Shown: in pieces, positions 1 to 8,766 of the stretch | Layout of the letters: every line of letters begins with the position of its first letter | Position numbering within the stretch: position 1 is the first letter of the stretch | From: Stutzerimonas stutzeri | GTDB taxonomy: Bacteria; Pseudomonadota; Gammaproteobacteria; Pseudomonadales; Pseudomonadaceae | Direction of reading: 5' to 3' | NCBI RefSeq assembly: GCF_009789555.1 | Contig: NZ_CP046902.1 | Coordinates: forward strand, 1,104,001-1,168,000 | DNA length: 64,000 nt | Position numbers and translations under genes: made by a program | Notes under the pieces: generated by a model | What the model was told of the DNA's origin: nothing | The model's database searches: none | Seen by the model: the letters and a program-made list of their open reading frames with translations, nothing else

Positions 1-33
1 GAGCCGAACCTGTTCTACCTGTTTCGCAAGTGA
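1..33 (+). CDS. 3' end of an unidentified gene
   Basis: Only the last ten codons are in the window; they read EPNLFYLFRK and end in TGA. The frame is open from the first base. Too little remains to assign a family. It ends 45 bases before the convergent yegP-like gene. Confidence 0.45.
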   Translation, partial: EPNLFYLFRK

Positions 34-77
34 CCGGGTGGCTGGCGGCAGCCAGCCTCACCCGGATGCCCGATCAC

Positions 78-422
78 TCAGGCCGATGCGATGCTTTCAT
101 CGAGCAGCACGGCATCAGGGGCATGGCGGCGGACCGATTCGCAACCCTGCTCTGCGCTGCGCAGGCTGCTGTACATCTGGCTCTGGCCGATGATCTGGCC
201 ATTGCCGGCCTTGAGCACGAAGTAATGCTTGCCGTTGCTGGACCCCTTCATTTCGAAGGCGCCTTCGCGCAATGCATGCTTGCGCACCGAATCGATGCCG
301 CTCAAGGCAGAGGCATGGGCCTTGTACCGCTCGCTGGACAATATGACCTGACCGTTGCTGGCCGTCAGGTTGAAATGAAACTGACCCGTGCCACTTTTTT
401 TCAGCTGGAACTTGCCGGACAT
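78..422 (-). CDS. yegP: YegP-type DUF1508 protein (two tandem repeats)
   Basis: This 114-residue protein is made of two tandem DUF1508 units. The first spans about residues 3-50 (GKFQLKKS, then FHFNLTASNGQVILSSE) and the second about 58-105 (KHYFVLKAGNGQIIGQSQMY). Each is a small beta-sheet module of the YegP family, whose biochemical role is not established. The length matches the two-repeat form. The ATG at 422 is preceded by an AGGAGG at 431-436 with good spacing. The neighbouring rpiA and ilvA fit the pseudomonad gene order as I remember it. Confidence 0.85.
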   Translation of the reverse strand: MSGKFQLKKSGTGQFHFNLTASNGQVILSSERYKAHASALSGIDSVRKHALREGAFEMKGSSNGKHYFVLKAGNGQIIGQSQMYSSLRSAEQGCESVRRHAPDAVLLDESIASA

Positions 423-505
423 GACGACACCCTCCTGTTGGTGGTCTGTGCTAGCGAATGTTCTGCATCAACAAGCGTAGCCGCACCGGGAGGATGTCGC
501 CGTTT

Positions 506-540
506 CGTTTCAGCGTTTCAGCGTTTCAGCGTTTCAGCGT
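506..540. repeat. Tandem 8-bp repeat across the rpiA stop codon
   Basis: About four copies of the octamer CAGCGTTT run head to tail, and the rpiA stop codon (complement of 526-528) lies inside them. The repeat encodes the last rpiA codons (LKR) and continues past the stop. Such short arrays commonly change copy number by slippage. Confidence 0.8.
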
Positions 541-1197
541 CTGCACACCGTCCTTGGTACCCAGCAACAGGATATCGGCCGGTCGAGCGGCAAACAGCCC
601 GTTGGTGACCACGCCGACGATGTTGTTGATCTGCGCCTCGAGCTCGGGTGCAAAGCCGATCGACAGGTTATGCACGTCAAGAATGACGTTGCCGTTGTCG
701 GTCACCACGCCGTCGCGGTAGACCGGATCGCCGCCCAGTTTGACCAGCTCGCGGGCCACGTGGCTGCGTGCCATCGGAATGACTTCCACCGGAAGCGGGA
801 ATGCGCCGAGGCGCTCGACCCGTTTGCTGCCGTCGGCAATGCAGATGAACGTCCTGGCCACCGCCGCGACAATCTTCTCGCGGGTCAGGGCCGCGCCGCC
901 GCCCTTGATGAGTTCCAGGTGATCGTTGGCTTCGTCCGCGCCGTCGACGTAGAACTCCAGCTCCGGAACCGAGTTAAGGTCGTACACCGGGATGCCGTGG
1001 CCCTTGAGGCGTTCAGCCGTGGCGTCGGAGCTGGCGACGGCGCCATCGAAGAACCCCTTGTGCCTGGCCAGCAGGTCAATGAAGAAATTGGCGGTCGAAC
1101 CGGTGCCGACCCCAACGATGCTGCGGTCGTTGAGCTGCGCAACGATGAGGTCGATGGCGGCCTGAGCTACGGCCTGCTTGAGTTGGTCCTGAGTCAT
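526..1197 (-). CDS. rpiA: Ribose-5-phosphate isomerase A
   Basis: The gene encodes 223 residues, the usual RpiA length. It interconverts ribose 5-phosphate and ribulose 5-phosphate in the cytosolic pentose phosphate pathway. Family motifs are in order: GTGSTANFF at residues 31-39 (phosphate binding), DGADE at 85-89, and KGGGAALTREK at 98-108 with the catalytic glutamate. I chose the ATG at 1197 because the protein then begins MTQDQLKQ, as expected for the family; the frame is open further upstream but that part looks like non-coding sequence. It is divergent from ilvA, with about 170 bp of shared upstream region. Confidence 0.95.
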   Translation of the reverse strand: MTQDQLKQAVAQAAIDLIVAQLNDRSIVGVGTGSTANFFIDLLARHKGFFDGAVASSDATAERLKGHGIPVYDLNSVPELEFYVDGADEANDHLELIKGGGAALTREKIVAAVARTFICIADGSKRVERLGAFPLPVEVIPMARSHVARELVKLGGDPVYRDGVVTDNGNVILDVHNLSIGFAPELEAQINNIVGVVTNGLFAARPADILLLGTKDGVQTLKR

Positions 1198-1365
1198 GCG
1201 TTTAGGTCCGGGCGGAGAGGATCGAGGTGCGAAATTATACCGGGGCCGCGACGACGGGTGTTGCACGCTGAGCCGTACCGGTCTTGAGGGGCCGATTGCC
1301 GGTGGTCGACGGGTTTTACGCAAGGTAGACTCGATGGTCCCGCAAAGCCCGCCAAGATAGCCACG

Positions 1366-2880
1366 ATGCTCGAACAGTACGTCAAGAAAATCCTCACCTC
1401 GCGCGTCTACGACGTTGCGGTGGAAACCCCCTTGCAGCCCGCGCGCCAGCTCTCCGAGCGGCTCGGCAACCAGATTCTGCTCAAGCGCGAAGATCTGCAG
1501 CCGGTGTTTTCATTCAAGATTCGCGGTGCGTACAACAAGCTGGCGCAGTTGTCGCCCGAAGAATTGGCTCGTGGCGTGGTCACGGCATCGGCCGGCAACC
1601 ACGCGCAGGGGCTTGCGCTGGCTGCACGGGAGCTGGGCATCAAGGCGACCATCGTCATGCCGCGAACGACGCCGGAGCTGAAGGTTCAGGGCGTGCGTGC
1701 GCGGGGCGGCAAGGTCGTGCTGCAGGGCGATGCCTTTCCGGAGGCGCTGGCCTACTCGCTGAAACTGGTCGAGGAAAAGGGTTACGTCTATATCCATCCC
1801 TACGACGACCCGCACGTGATCGCCGGGCAGGGCACCGTGGCGATGGAAATCCTGCGTCAGCACCAGGGCCCGCTGGACGCGGTATTCGTACCGGTGGGCG
1901 GCGGCGGTCTGATTGCGGGGGTGGCCGCATACATCAAATACCTGCGCCCGGAAACCAAGGTCATCGGCGTCGAGCCGGACGACTCCAACTGCCTGCAGCA
2001 GGCCATGGCGGCCGGTGAACGCGTGGTGTTGCCGCAAGTCGGGCTGTTCGCAGATGGCGTGGCGGTCGCGCAGATCGGCCAGCACACCTTCGACATCTGC
2101 CGGCAGCATGTCGATGAAGTGATCACGGTCACTACCGATGAAATCTGCGCCGCGATCAAGGATATCTACGACGATACCCGCTCGATCACCGAGCCGGCCG
2201 GGGCGTTGGCGGTGGCGGGTATCAAGCGCTACGTCGAGCGCGACGGCGTGGCCAATCAGGTGCTGGTGGGCATCGACTCCGGCGCCAACGTCAACTTCGA
2301 CCGCCTGCGCCATGTCGCCGAACGGGCCGAGCTGGGCGAGAGGCGGGAGGCGATCATCGCCGTGACGATCCCTGAGCAGCCCGGCAGTTTCAAGGCGTTC
2401 TGCGAGGCGATCGGCAAGCGCCAGATCACCGAATTCAATTACCGCTATCACCAGGACCGCGAGGCGCACATCTTCGTAGGTGTACAGACCCATCCGGAAA
2501 ACGACCCGCGCCTGGCGCTCGTCGAAGGGCTGCGCGCCAAGGGCTTTCCGGTGCTCGACCTGACCGACAATGAACTGGCCAAGTTGCACACGCGTCACAT
2601 GGTGGGCGGGCATGCGTCCGGGGTCAGCGACGAAGTCGTGTTTCGCTTCGAGTTTCCGGAGCGGCCGGGCGCACTGTTCAACTTTCTCAACAACCTGGGC
2701 GGGCGCTGGAACATCTCGATGTTTCATTACCGCAACCATGGCGCCGCCGATGGTCGTGTGGTCGCCGGGTTGCAGGTGCCGGCAGAGGAGCGTCATCTGC
2801 TGCCGGCGGCGCTGGACAAGATCGGCTATCGCTATTGGGACGAGACGGACAATCCGGCCTACCGGCTGTTTCTCGGTTGA
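1366..2880 (+). CDS. ilvA: Threonine deaminase (threonine ammonia-lyase, biosynthetic)
   Basis: The product is 504 residues, the length of biosynthetic IlvA. It converts threonine to 2-oxobutanoate, the first committed step to isoleucine. The PLP domain carries SFKIRGAYNK with the Schiff-base lysine at K51, and the glycine-rich phosphate loop VGGGGLIAG. From about residue 325 there are two ACT-like regulatory repeats (AIIAVTIPEQPGSF and VVFRFEFPERPGAL), which in the family bind isoleucine and valine. It is divergent from rpiA and followed by a strong GC hairpin. Confidence 0.95.
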   Translation: MLEQYVKKILTSRVYDVAVETPLQPARQLSERLGNQILLKREDLQPVFSFKIRGAYNKLAQLSPEELARGVVTASAGNHAQGLALAARELGIKATIVMPRTTPELKVQGVRARGGKVVLQGDAFPEALAYSLKLVEEKGYVYIHPYDDPHVIAGQGTVAMEILRQHQGPLDAVFVPVGGGGLIAGVAAYIKYLRPETKVIGVEPDDSNCLQQAMAAGERVVLPQVGLFADGVAVAQIGQHTFDICRQHVDEVITVTTDEICAAIKDIYDDTRSITEPAGALAVAGIKRYVERDGVANQVLVGIDSGANVNFDRLRHVAERAELGERREAIIAVTIPEQPGSFKAFCEAIGKRQITEFNYRYHQDREAHIFVGVQTHPENDPRLALVEGLRAKGFPVLDLTDNELAKLHTRHMVGGHASGVSDEVVFRFEFPERPGALFNFLNNLGGRWNISMFHYRNHGAADGRVVAGLQVPAEERHLLPAALDKIGYRYWDETDNPAYRLFLG

Positions 2881-2883
2881 GCC

Positions 2884-2906
2884 CGGGCCGGCTGCTGGCC
2901 GGCCCG
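2884..2906 (+). terminator. GC-rich hairpin after ilvA
   Basis: A perfect 9-bp stem (CGGGCCGGC / GCCGGCCCG) with a 5-nt loop starts four bases after the ilvA stop. No T-run follows, so it may be a weak terminator or a 3'-end stabiliser. Confidence 0.4.
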
Positions 2907-2991
2907 GCGGGATCTGGCGGGGTATCGTCGTCCCGGTCACCCGGCGCTGCATGAGCGAACCTATCCAACGACAGGCCACGAGCGAGAAACA

Positions 2992-3432
2992 ATGGAACAC
3001 TATCAGCTGCTGAATATCGTCCATGCCGCACTGGCGATCCTTCTGACGCTCGGACTGATCGCGCACATCGCCATGCTCTGGAAAGCCTGGCGCCGCGCCG
3101 ATGCCGCCGTGATGCAGCAGAAGCTGCGACGCACGCGGCTGTTTTCCCTGCCTCTGCTCGCCGTCCTGGCCTTGTCGCTGCCGCTGACGGGCTGGTGGCT
3201 GGCGCACCTGGCAGGCTTTGCACTGGGCCAGTTCTGGCTGCTGGCCAGTTCGGTACTGTTTCTGCTGCTGGTGCCCCTCGGCCTGTTGCTGGGCGGCCGC
3301 CTGCGGGCCTGGCAGGGCCTGGGTGAAACGCCGGCACCCGCGAAGTTGCCACGATTTGCGCTGGCCTACGCTGGGCTGATCGTGCTGATACTCATCGCGA
3401 TCATGGGGTTGATGGGAGCCAAGCCGGTCTGA
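2992..3432 (+). CDS. DUF2269-like integral membrane protein
   Basis: The 146-residue protein has four hydrophobic segments (about residues 8-30, 48-70, 77-98 and 122-142) and no soluble domain, so it is an inner-membrane protein. It looks like the DUF2269 family; the function is unknown. The stop overlaps the next start by one base (TGATG), so translation is probably coupled. A second protein of the same size class and topology lies two genes downstream (4697-5164), which suggests an old duplication around the middle gene. Confidence 0.8.
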   Translation: MEHYQLLNIVHAALAILLTLGLIAHIAMLWKAWRRADAAVMQQKLRRTRLFSLPLLAVLALSLPLTGWWLAHLAGFALGQFWLLASSVLFLLLVPLGLLLGGRLRAWQGLGETPAPAKLPRFALAYAGLIVLILIAIMGLMGAKPV

Positions 3433-4700
3433 TGCGCATCCTGCTGGTAGGCGCCAGCGGCTTCATCGGCCGGCATCTGCTGCGGGCGTTACATGGCGAG
3501 GGCCATGAACTGATCGCAACGTCGCGCTCGGGGCTCGGTGTCGAACATCCGGGGGTGCGCTGGCAATCGTTGGACCTCGCCAGCCTGACGGCTCGCCCCG
3601 AGTCGTTTGCCTGGCCGGACCCCGTCGATCTGTTGATCAACGCCAGCGGGCTGTTGAGCACCGATCCGCGGCGGCTCGCCGAGGTGCAGGACCGTGGCCT
3701 ACGCGCGCTGTTCGATCGTGCCGCCCGCAGCGGCACGCGGGTGCTTCAGTTATCCGCGCTGGGCGCAGGGGTGCACGCCGATAGTCCGTTTCTGACGACC
3801 AAGGCGGCCGCCGACGATTACCTTCTTGCCCTGCGGATACCCGCTGTGGTGTTGCGGCCTTCGCTGGTGGTCGGACCGGGCGGGGCGAGTAGCGGCTGGC
3901 TGACGCGCCTGTCGCCGTGGCCGCTGATTCCACTGCTGGACACACAGGCCCGGACGCAGCCGCTGCACGTCGACGACGTCGTTGCAGCGGTGCTTGCGTT
4001 ACTGCGCCACTGGCCGGCGACGCCCAGGGTAGTGCCGTTGGTGGGCCCCGAGCCGCTGACCTTGCCGCAACTGCTCGACCGTCTGCGTGCTGCTCAGGGC
4101 TGGGGCCCGGCGCGCTACGTCCGGATCCCGGCGGTGATTGCCGATCTTGGCGCGCGGCTCGGTGACCGCTGCGGCTGGCGGGCGCTCAACTCGCAGACCC
4201 GGTTACTGGCTCAGCGCGACAACCTGGCTTCGCCCGAGCCGATGAAAACGGCTTGTGGTTTCCTGGCCGCGCCGCTGGCGAGCCGGTTGGGCGACTGGCC
4301 TCGGCGGGAGCAGAGCGTGGCCATGGCGCTGCGCCCATTGCTGATCGCAGTGTTGGTGCTGATCTGGCTGGGCACGGCGGTGGTCTGTCTCGGGCCGGGC
4401 TACGATTGGGGCCTTCGGATTATGGGCGAATTGGGCGTGGAGGGCAGGCCTGCCGCCGTCGCCATCGTATCCGGCGCCCTGGCCGATGCGCTGCTGGGCG
4501 CAGGCCTGCTGGTGAAGCGCTGGCGCCGCCATGCGCTGCGTGCACAACTGGTGCTGATGCTCGGTTATATGCTGATCATCAGCCTATGGCTGCCGCATTA
4601 CTGGTTCGATCCCTTTGCCGCGCTAGCCAAGAACCTCGTGCTGCTGGTAGCCACGCTGTGGCTGTTGTGGACGGAGCCAATGCCGGGGGATGGACGATGA
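3432..4700 (+). CDS. NAD(P)-dependent epimerase/SDR domain fused to a DoxX-like membrane domain
   Basis: The 422-residue protein has an N-terminal atypical short-chain dehydrogenase domain with the Rossmann motif GASGFIGRHLL near residue 7. About 120 C-terminal residues form four hydrophobic segments like a DoxX-type membrane domain (from ALRPLLIAVLVLIWLGTAVV). The classical YxxxK dyad is not obvious, so it may bind a nucleotide without classical dehydrogenase activity. It is the middle gene of a tightly overlapping operon between two DUF2269-like proteins, which suggests one membrane complex. The substrate is unknown. Confidence 0.85.
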   Translation: MRILLVGASGFIGRHLLRALHGEGHELIATSRSGLGVEHPGVRWQSLDLASLTARPESFAWPDPVDLLINASGLLSTDPRRLAEVQDRGLRALFDRAARSGTRVLQLSALGAGVHADSPFLTTKAAADDYLLALRIPAVVLRPSLVVGPGGASSGWLTRLSPWPLIPLLDTQARTQPLHVDDVVAAVLALLRHWPATPRVVPLVGPEPLTLPQLLDRLRAAQGWGPARYVRIPAVIADLGARLGDRCGWRALNSQTRLLAQRDNLASPEPMKTACGFLAAPLASRLGDWPRREQSVAMALRPLLIAVLVLIWLGTAVVCLGPGYDWGLRIMGELGVEGRPAAVAIVSGALADALLGAGLLVKRWRRHALRAQLVLMLGYMLIISLWLPHYWFDPFAALAKNLVLLVATLWLLWTEPMPGDGR

Positions 4701-5164
4701 GCCTGTATCTGCTGCTCAAGACGCTGCACATTCTGTCCTCCACCGTGCTGTTCGGCACGGGCCTGGGCTCGGCCTATTACAGCTGGCGCGCCTGGCGCAG
4801 CGGTCGGGTCGAGGTCATCGCGGCGACGTTCAGGCATCTGGTGTTCGCCGACTGGGCGTTCACCGCGACCACCGCTGTCATCCAGCCACTCAGCGGGCTG
4901 GCACTCGTGCACCTGGCCGGCTTCGATCTGCGCCAGCCCTGGCTGATGTGGAGCATGGGCCTCTATCTGCTGGCCGGCGCTTGCTGGTTGCCGGTGGTGT
5001 GGTTGCAGATTCGCGTGCACACACTCGCCGAGCAGGCGCTGCGTGACGGGACGCCGTTGCCCGCCGCGACCTATCGCTACATGCGCTGGTGGTTCGCCCT
5101 CGGCTGGCCTGCGTTCCTGGCCTTTGTGGTCATTTTCTATCTGATGGTCAGCAAGGGCGCCTAG
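4697..5164 (+). CDS. DUF2269-like integral membrane protein (second copy)
   Basis: This 155-residue protein has four predicted transmembrane segments and begins MSLYLLLKTLHILSSTVLFG. It overlaps the preceding gene by four bases (ATGA). It resembles the product of 2992-3432 in size and topology. Its stop codon lies in a CTAG shared with the stop of the convergent phosphatase gene, a 4-bp tail-to-tail overlap. Confidence 0.8.
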   Translation: MSLYLLLKTLHILSSTVLFGTGLGSAYYSWRAWRSGRVEVIAATFRHLVFADWAFTATTAVIQPLSGLALVHLAGFDLRQPWLMWSMGLYLLAGACWLPVVWLQIRVHTLAEQALRDGTPLPAATYRYMRWWFALGWPAFLAFVVIFYLMVSKGA

Positions 5165-5814
5165 CGCAAGCTGATGACGTCCCAACCGCGCTGTTGCGCG
5201 ATCTCACGCAGGATCGGATCGGGATCGACCGCCACCGGGTGACTGACGCGCTCGAGTAGCGGCAGGTCATTGCGCGAATCGCTGTAGAAGTAGCTGTCTT
5301 CCAGGCTCTGCCCGGTCTCGTTCAGCCAACGCTCGATGCGCGTGACCTTGCCTTCCTGGAAGCAGGGCACGTCGGTCAAGCGGCCGGTATAACGACCGTC
5401 CAGCATTTCACACTCGGTGGCGAGCAGCGTGTCGACGCCCAGTCGCGCGGCAATCGGCCCGGTGATGAAGCGGTTGGTGGCGGTGATGATCACGACCCGG
5501 TCACCGGCCTCATGATGCTGGCGCACCAGCGCTTCGCCCTTGGCCAGTACGATGGGCTCGATGAAGTCACGCATGAACTCGCCATGCCATTGCCGCAGCT
5601 GCGCCATCTCGTTGCGGGCAAGCGGCTCCTGGCAGAAATTCTGGTAGGCCTCGACATCCAGCTCGCCGGCGAGATAGTCCTGATAGAAGGCATCGTTGCG
5701 AGCCTTGTAGTCCGCGCTGTCGACCAGGCCGCGCTGGCAGAGAAATTCGCCCCAGGCGTGGTCGCTGTCGCCGGCCAGCAGGGTGTTGTCGAGATCGAAT
5801 AGAGCCAGGCGCAC
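5161..5814 (-). CDS. HAD-family SerB-like phosphatase
   Basis: The 217-residue protein is a haloacid dehalogenase-superfamily phosphatase of the SerB/PSPase type. It opens with the catalytic motif FDLDNTLL (aspartates at residues 7 and 9) and has ITATNRF (motif II) and the C-terminal YSDSRNDLPLL (motif IV). Relatives are phosphoserine or histidinol phosphatases; the substrate cannot be assigned. I chose the GTG at 5814 because the next residues start the HAD strand directly and a GAGGA lies at proper distance; the longer upstream frame has no such support. Confidence 0.85.
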   Translation of the reverse strand: MRLALFDLDNTLLAGDSDHAWGEFLCQRGLVDSADYKARNDAFYQDYLAGELDVEAYQNFCQEPLARNEMAQLRQWHGEFMRDFIEPIVLAKGEALVRQHHEAGDRVVIITATNRFITGPIAARLGVDTLLATECEMLDGRYTGRLTDVPCFQEGKVTRIERWLNETGQSLEDSYFYSDSRNDLPLLERVSHPVAVDPDPILREIAQQRGWDVISLR

Positions 5815-5993
5815 GCTGGATTCCTCGGTGCGATGAACGGAGGCGAAGCATAGCGGGATTCCCTGGCGCATGGCACCCTCGAGGCACGTCCGTTCGGTCC
5901 GCAAGCGGTTGATCAACGGCGGTTCAGCGCGCTTTCTGCTTTTCGCCTTTTTGTGGAACAATGCCGTGACATGCGTTTGCGAGGTTGTATGCC

Positions 5994-6473
5994 GTGATCG
6001 ACTCCGATGGTTTTCGCCCTAACGTCGGCATCATCCTGACCAATGATGCCGGGCAGGTGCTATGGGCTCGGCGGATTAACCAGGATGCGTGGCAATTTCC
6101 GCAAGGTGGCATCAATCCGCGCGAGACGCCCGAAGAGGCGCTTTACCGCGAGCTCAACGAAGAGGTCGGCCTGGAGCAGCAGGATGTGAAAATCCTCGCC
6201 TGCACCCGTGGCTGGTTGCGTTATCGTCTGCCGCAACGCCTGGTGCGTACTCATAGCCAGCCGCTGTGCATCGGACAGAAGCAGAAGTGGTTTCTGCTGC
6301 GCCTGACCGGCGCCGAAGACCGGGTACGCATGGACCTCACCGGCAAACCCGAGTTCGACGGCTGGCGCTGGGTCAGCTACTGGTACCCGTTGGGGCAGGT
6401 GGTCACCTTCAAGCGCGAGGTTTACCGTCGCGCCTTAAAAGAACTCGCCCCGCGCCTGCTGGCGCGGGACTGA
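5994..6473 (+). CDS. rppH: RNA pyrophosphohydrolase (Nudix)
   Basis: The 159-residue Nudix hydrolase removes pyrophosphate from mRNA 5' ends and so starts RNase E-dependent decay. It begins MIDSDGFRPNVGIIL, has WQFPQGGI near residue 33, and the Nudix box (GX5EX7REUXEEXGU) at about residues 38-60 with RELNEEVGL. The GTG at 5994 is preferred to the TTG at 5985: a GAGG sits nine bases before it and the family starts with this Met-Ile-Asp. It is 19 bp upstream of ptsP, the usual arrangement. Confidence 0.95.
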   Translation: MIDSDGFRPNVGIILTNDAGQVLWARRINQDAWQFPQGGINPRETPEEALYRELNEEVGLEQQDVKILACTRGWLRYRLPQRLVRTHSQPLCIGQKQKWFLLRLTGAEDRVRMDLTGKPEFDGWRWVSYWYPLGQVVTFKREVYRRALKELAPRLLARD

Positions 6474-6492
6474 CGGGAGAAAGCCCCTGAGC

Positions 6493-8766
6493 ATGCTCGG
6501 CACGCTGCGCAAGATCGTCCAGGAAGTGAACGCCGCCAAGGACCTCAAGGCGGCGTTGGGCATTATCGTGCTGAGGGTCCGGGAGGCCATGGGCAGCCAG
6601 GTCTGCTCGGTTTACCTGCTGGACCCCGAATCCGGTCGCTTCGTCCTGATGGCCACCGAAGGCCTGAACAAGAAAGCCATCGGCAAGGTCAGCATGGCGC
6701 CCAACGAGGGCCTGGTCGGCCTGGTCGGCACCCGCGAGGAACCGCTCAACCTCGAACACGCCTCCGAGCACCCACGCTATCGCTACTTTGCCGAAACGGG
6801 CGAGGAACGCTACGCCTCGTTTCTGGGCGCACCGATCATCCACCACCGCCGGGTGATGGGCGTGCTGGTTATCCAGCAGAAGGAGCAGCGGCTGTTCGAC
6901 GAGGGTGAAGAAGCCTTCCTGGTGACCATGAGCGCACAGCTCGCCGGCGTCATCGCCCATGCCGAGGCGACCGGCTCGATCCGCGGCCTCGGACGGCAGG
7001 GCAAGGGCATCCAGGAGACTCGCTTCATCGGCATTCCCGGCGCGCCCGGCGCAGCGGTGGGGACGGCGGTCGTGGTGCTGCCGCCGGCAGACTTGGACGT
7101 GGTGCCCGACAAGACGATCGATAACATTCCCGCCGAGCTCGAGTTGTTCGAGTCTGCGCTTGAGGCGGTGCGCGCGGACATGCGCGCGTTGTCCGAAAAG
7201 CTGGCGACGCAGATGCGCAAGGAAGAACGCGCGCTGTTCGACGTCTACCTGATGATGCTCGACGACTCTGCCCTGGGCGGTGAGGTGGCCAAGGTCATCC
7301 GCAGCGGCCAATGGGCGCAGGGTGCCTTGCGCCAGGTCGTGAGCGACCACGTCGGGCGCTTTGAAATGATGGACGACGCCTACCTGCGCGAGCGCGCCTC
7401 GGACGTCAAGGACATCGGCCGCCGCCTGCTCGGCTATCTGCAGCAGGCGCGCCAGCAGACACTGACCTATCCGGACAACACCATCCTGGTGAGCGAAGAG
7501 CTGTCGCCGTCCATGCTTGGCGAGGTGCCCGAAGGCAAGCTGGCGGGCATGGTTTCGGTGCTCGGCTCGAGCAACTCGCACGTGGCTATCCTGGCCCGCG
7601 CGATGGGCATCCCGACCGTGATGGGTGCCGTCGATCTACCGTATTCGAAGGTCGACGGCATCGAGCTGATCATCGACGGCACGCGTGGCGAAATCATTAC
7701 CAACCCGGCCAAGGTGCTGCGCGAGCAGTACCTGGTGCTGGCCGAGCAGGAGCGCCAGCTCTCCGAAGGCCTGGATATCCTGCGCGAGCTGCCCTGCGAA
7801 ACGACCGATGGCGTGCGCATCCCGCTGTGGGTCAACACCGGCCTGCTGGCCGACGTGGTGCGTGCCCAGGAGCGCGGCGCCGAAGGGGTTGGCCTGTATC
7901 GCACCGAAGTGCCCTTCATGATCAAGGAGCGCTTTCCCAGCGAAAAGGAGCAGATGGCGATCTATCGCGAACAGCTGCAGGCCTTTCATCCGCTGCCGGT
8001 CACCATGCGCAGCCTCGATATTGGCGGTGACAAGAGCCTGCCGTACTTTCCGATCAAGGAAGAGAACCCTTTCCTCGGTTGGCGCGGTATTCGCGTCACG
8101 CTCGATCACCCCGAGATATTCCTGCTGCAGACACGCGCCATGCTCAAGGCCAGCGCAGGGCTGAATAACCTGCGCATCCTGCTGCCGATGATTTCCGGCA
8201 CGCGGGAGCTGGAAGAAGCGCTGCACCTGATCCACCGCGCGTGGGGCGAAGTCCGCGACGAAGGCACGGACGTCGAGATGCCGCCCGTGGGCGTGATGAT
8301 CGAAGTACCGGCCGCGGTCTATCTGACCCGGGAGTTGGCGCGTCAGGTCGATTTCCTCTCGGTGGGTTCGAACGACCTGACCCAGTATCTGTTGGCGGTC
8401 GATCGCAACAATCCGCGCGTGGCCGATCTCTACGATTACCTGCACCCGGCCGTGCTCGAGGCGTTGCAACGTATCGTTCGCGAGGCGCACGACGAAGGCA
8501 AGCCGGTAAGCATATGCGGCGAAATGGCCGGCGATCCCGGCGCGGCCCTCCTGTTGCTGGCGATGGGCTTCGACAGTCTATCGATGAACGCCACCAACCT
8601 GCCGAAAGTGAAGTGGATGCTGCGTCAGATCAGCTCCGTCACCGCCCGCGAGCTGCTGGCCAAGGTTATGGTCATGGACAGCCCGCAGGTGATTCATGCC
8701 ACGGTGCAACTGACCTTGCGCAACCTCGGCCTGGACCGGATGCTCAATCCGTCGGCGGCGCTCTAG
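6493..8766 (+). CDS. ptsP: Nitrogen-PTS enzyme I (EI-Ntr)
   Basis: The 757-residue protein is the PEP-protein phosphotransferase of the nitrogen-related PTS, which passes phosphate to NPr and EIIA-Ntr. An N-terminal GAF domain (about residues 1-160), the sensory module, is followed by the PTS EI part. The phosphohistidine is H363 in GSSNSHVAILARA. The PEP-binding barrel carries SLDIGGDKSLPYFP, FLGWRGIR and SICGEMAGDP with the catalytic cysteine. Length and domain order are standard. Its stop overlaps the stop of the convergent NRDE gene in a CTAG. Confidence 0.95.
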   Translation: MLGTLRKIVQEVNAAKDLKAALGIIVLRVREAMGSQVCSVYLLDPESGRFVLMATEGLNKKAIGKVSMAPNEGLVGLVGTREEPLNLEHASEHPRYRYFAETGEERYASFLGAPIIHHRRVMGVLVIQQKEQRLFDEGEEAFLVTMSAQLAGVIAHAEATGSIRGLGRQGKGIQETRFIGIPGAPGAAVGTAVVVLPPADLDVVPDKTIDNIPAELELFESALEAVRADMRALSEKLATQMRKEERALFDVYLMMLDDSALGGEVAKVIRSGQWAQGALRQVVSDHVGRFEMMDDAYLRERASDVKDIGRRLLGYLQQARQQTLTYPDNTILVSEELSPSMLGEVPEGKLAGMVSVLGSSNSHVAILARAMGIPTVMGAVDLPYSKVDGIELIIDGTRGEIITNPAKVLREQYLVLAEQERQLSEGLDILRELPCETTDGVRIPLWVNTGLLADVVRAQERGAEGVGLYRTEVPFMIKERFPSEKEQMAIYREQLQAFHPLPVTMRSLDIGGDKSLPYFPIKEENPFLGWRGIRVTLDHPEIFLLQTRAMLKASAGLNNLRILLPMISGTRELEEALHLIHRAWGEVRDEGTDVEMPPVGVMIEVPAAVYLTRELARQVDFLSVGSNDLTQYLLAVDRNNPRVADLYDYLHPAVLEALQRIVREAHDEGKPVSICGEMAGDPGAALLLLAMGFDSLSMNATNLPKVKWMLRQISSVTARELLAKVMVMDSPQVIHATVQLTLRNLGLDRMLNPSAAL

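Noticed and set aside
506..540. Short tandem repeats (here and at 9652-9686) as CRISPR-like arrays
   Set aside because: Units of 7-8 bp without spacers, no cas genes; these are simple sequence repeats.
30..608. A 192-codon plus-strand frame across the yegP-like gene
   Set aside because: Antisense to a gene with a good ribosome site and two DUF1508 repeats; it also runs through the tandem repeat.
1510..3207. A 565-codon open frame antisense to ilvA
   Set aside because: Antisense to an intact threonine deaminase and runs across its stop; no motif.
5909..5916. FNR/Anr site TTGATCAA upstream of the SerB-like gene
   Set aside because: The two half-sites touch; an Anr box needs a 4-bp spacer.
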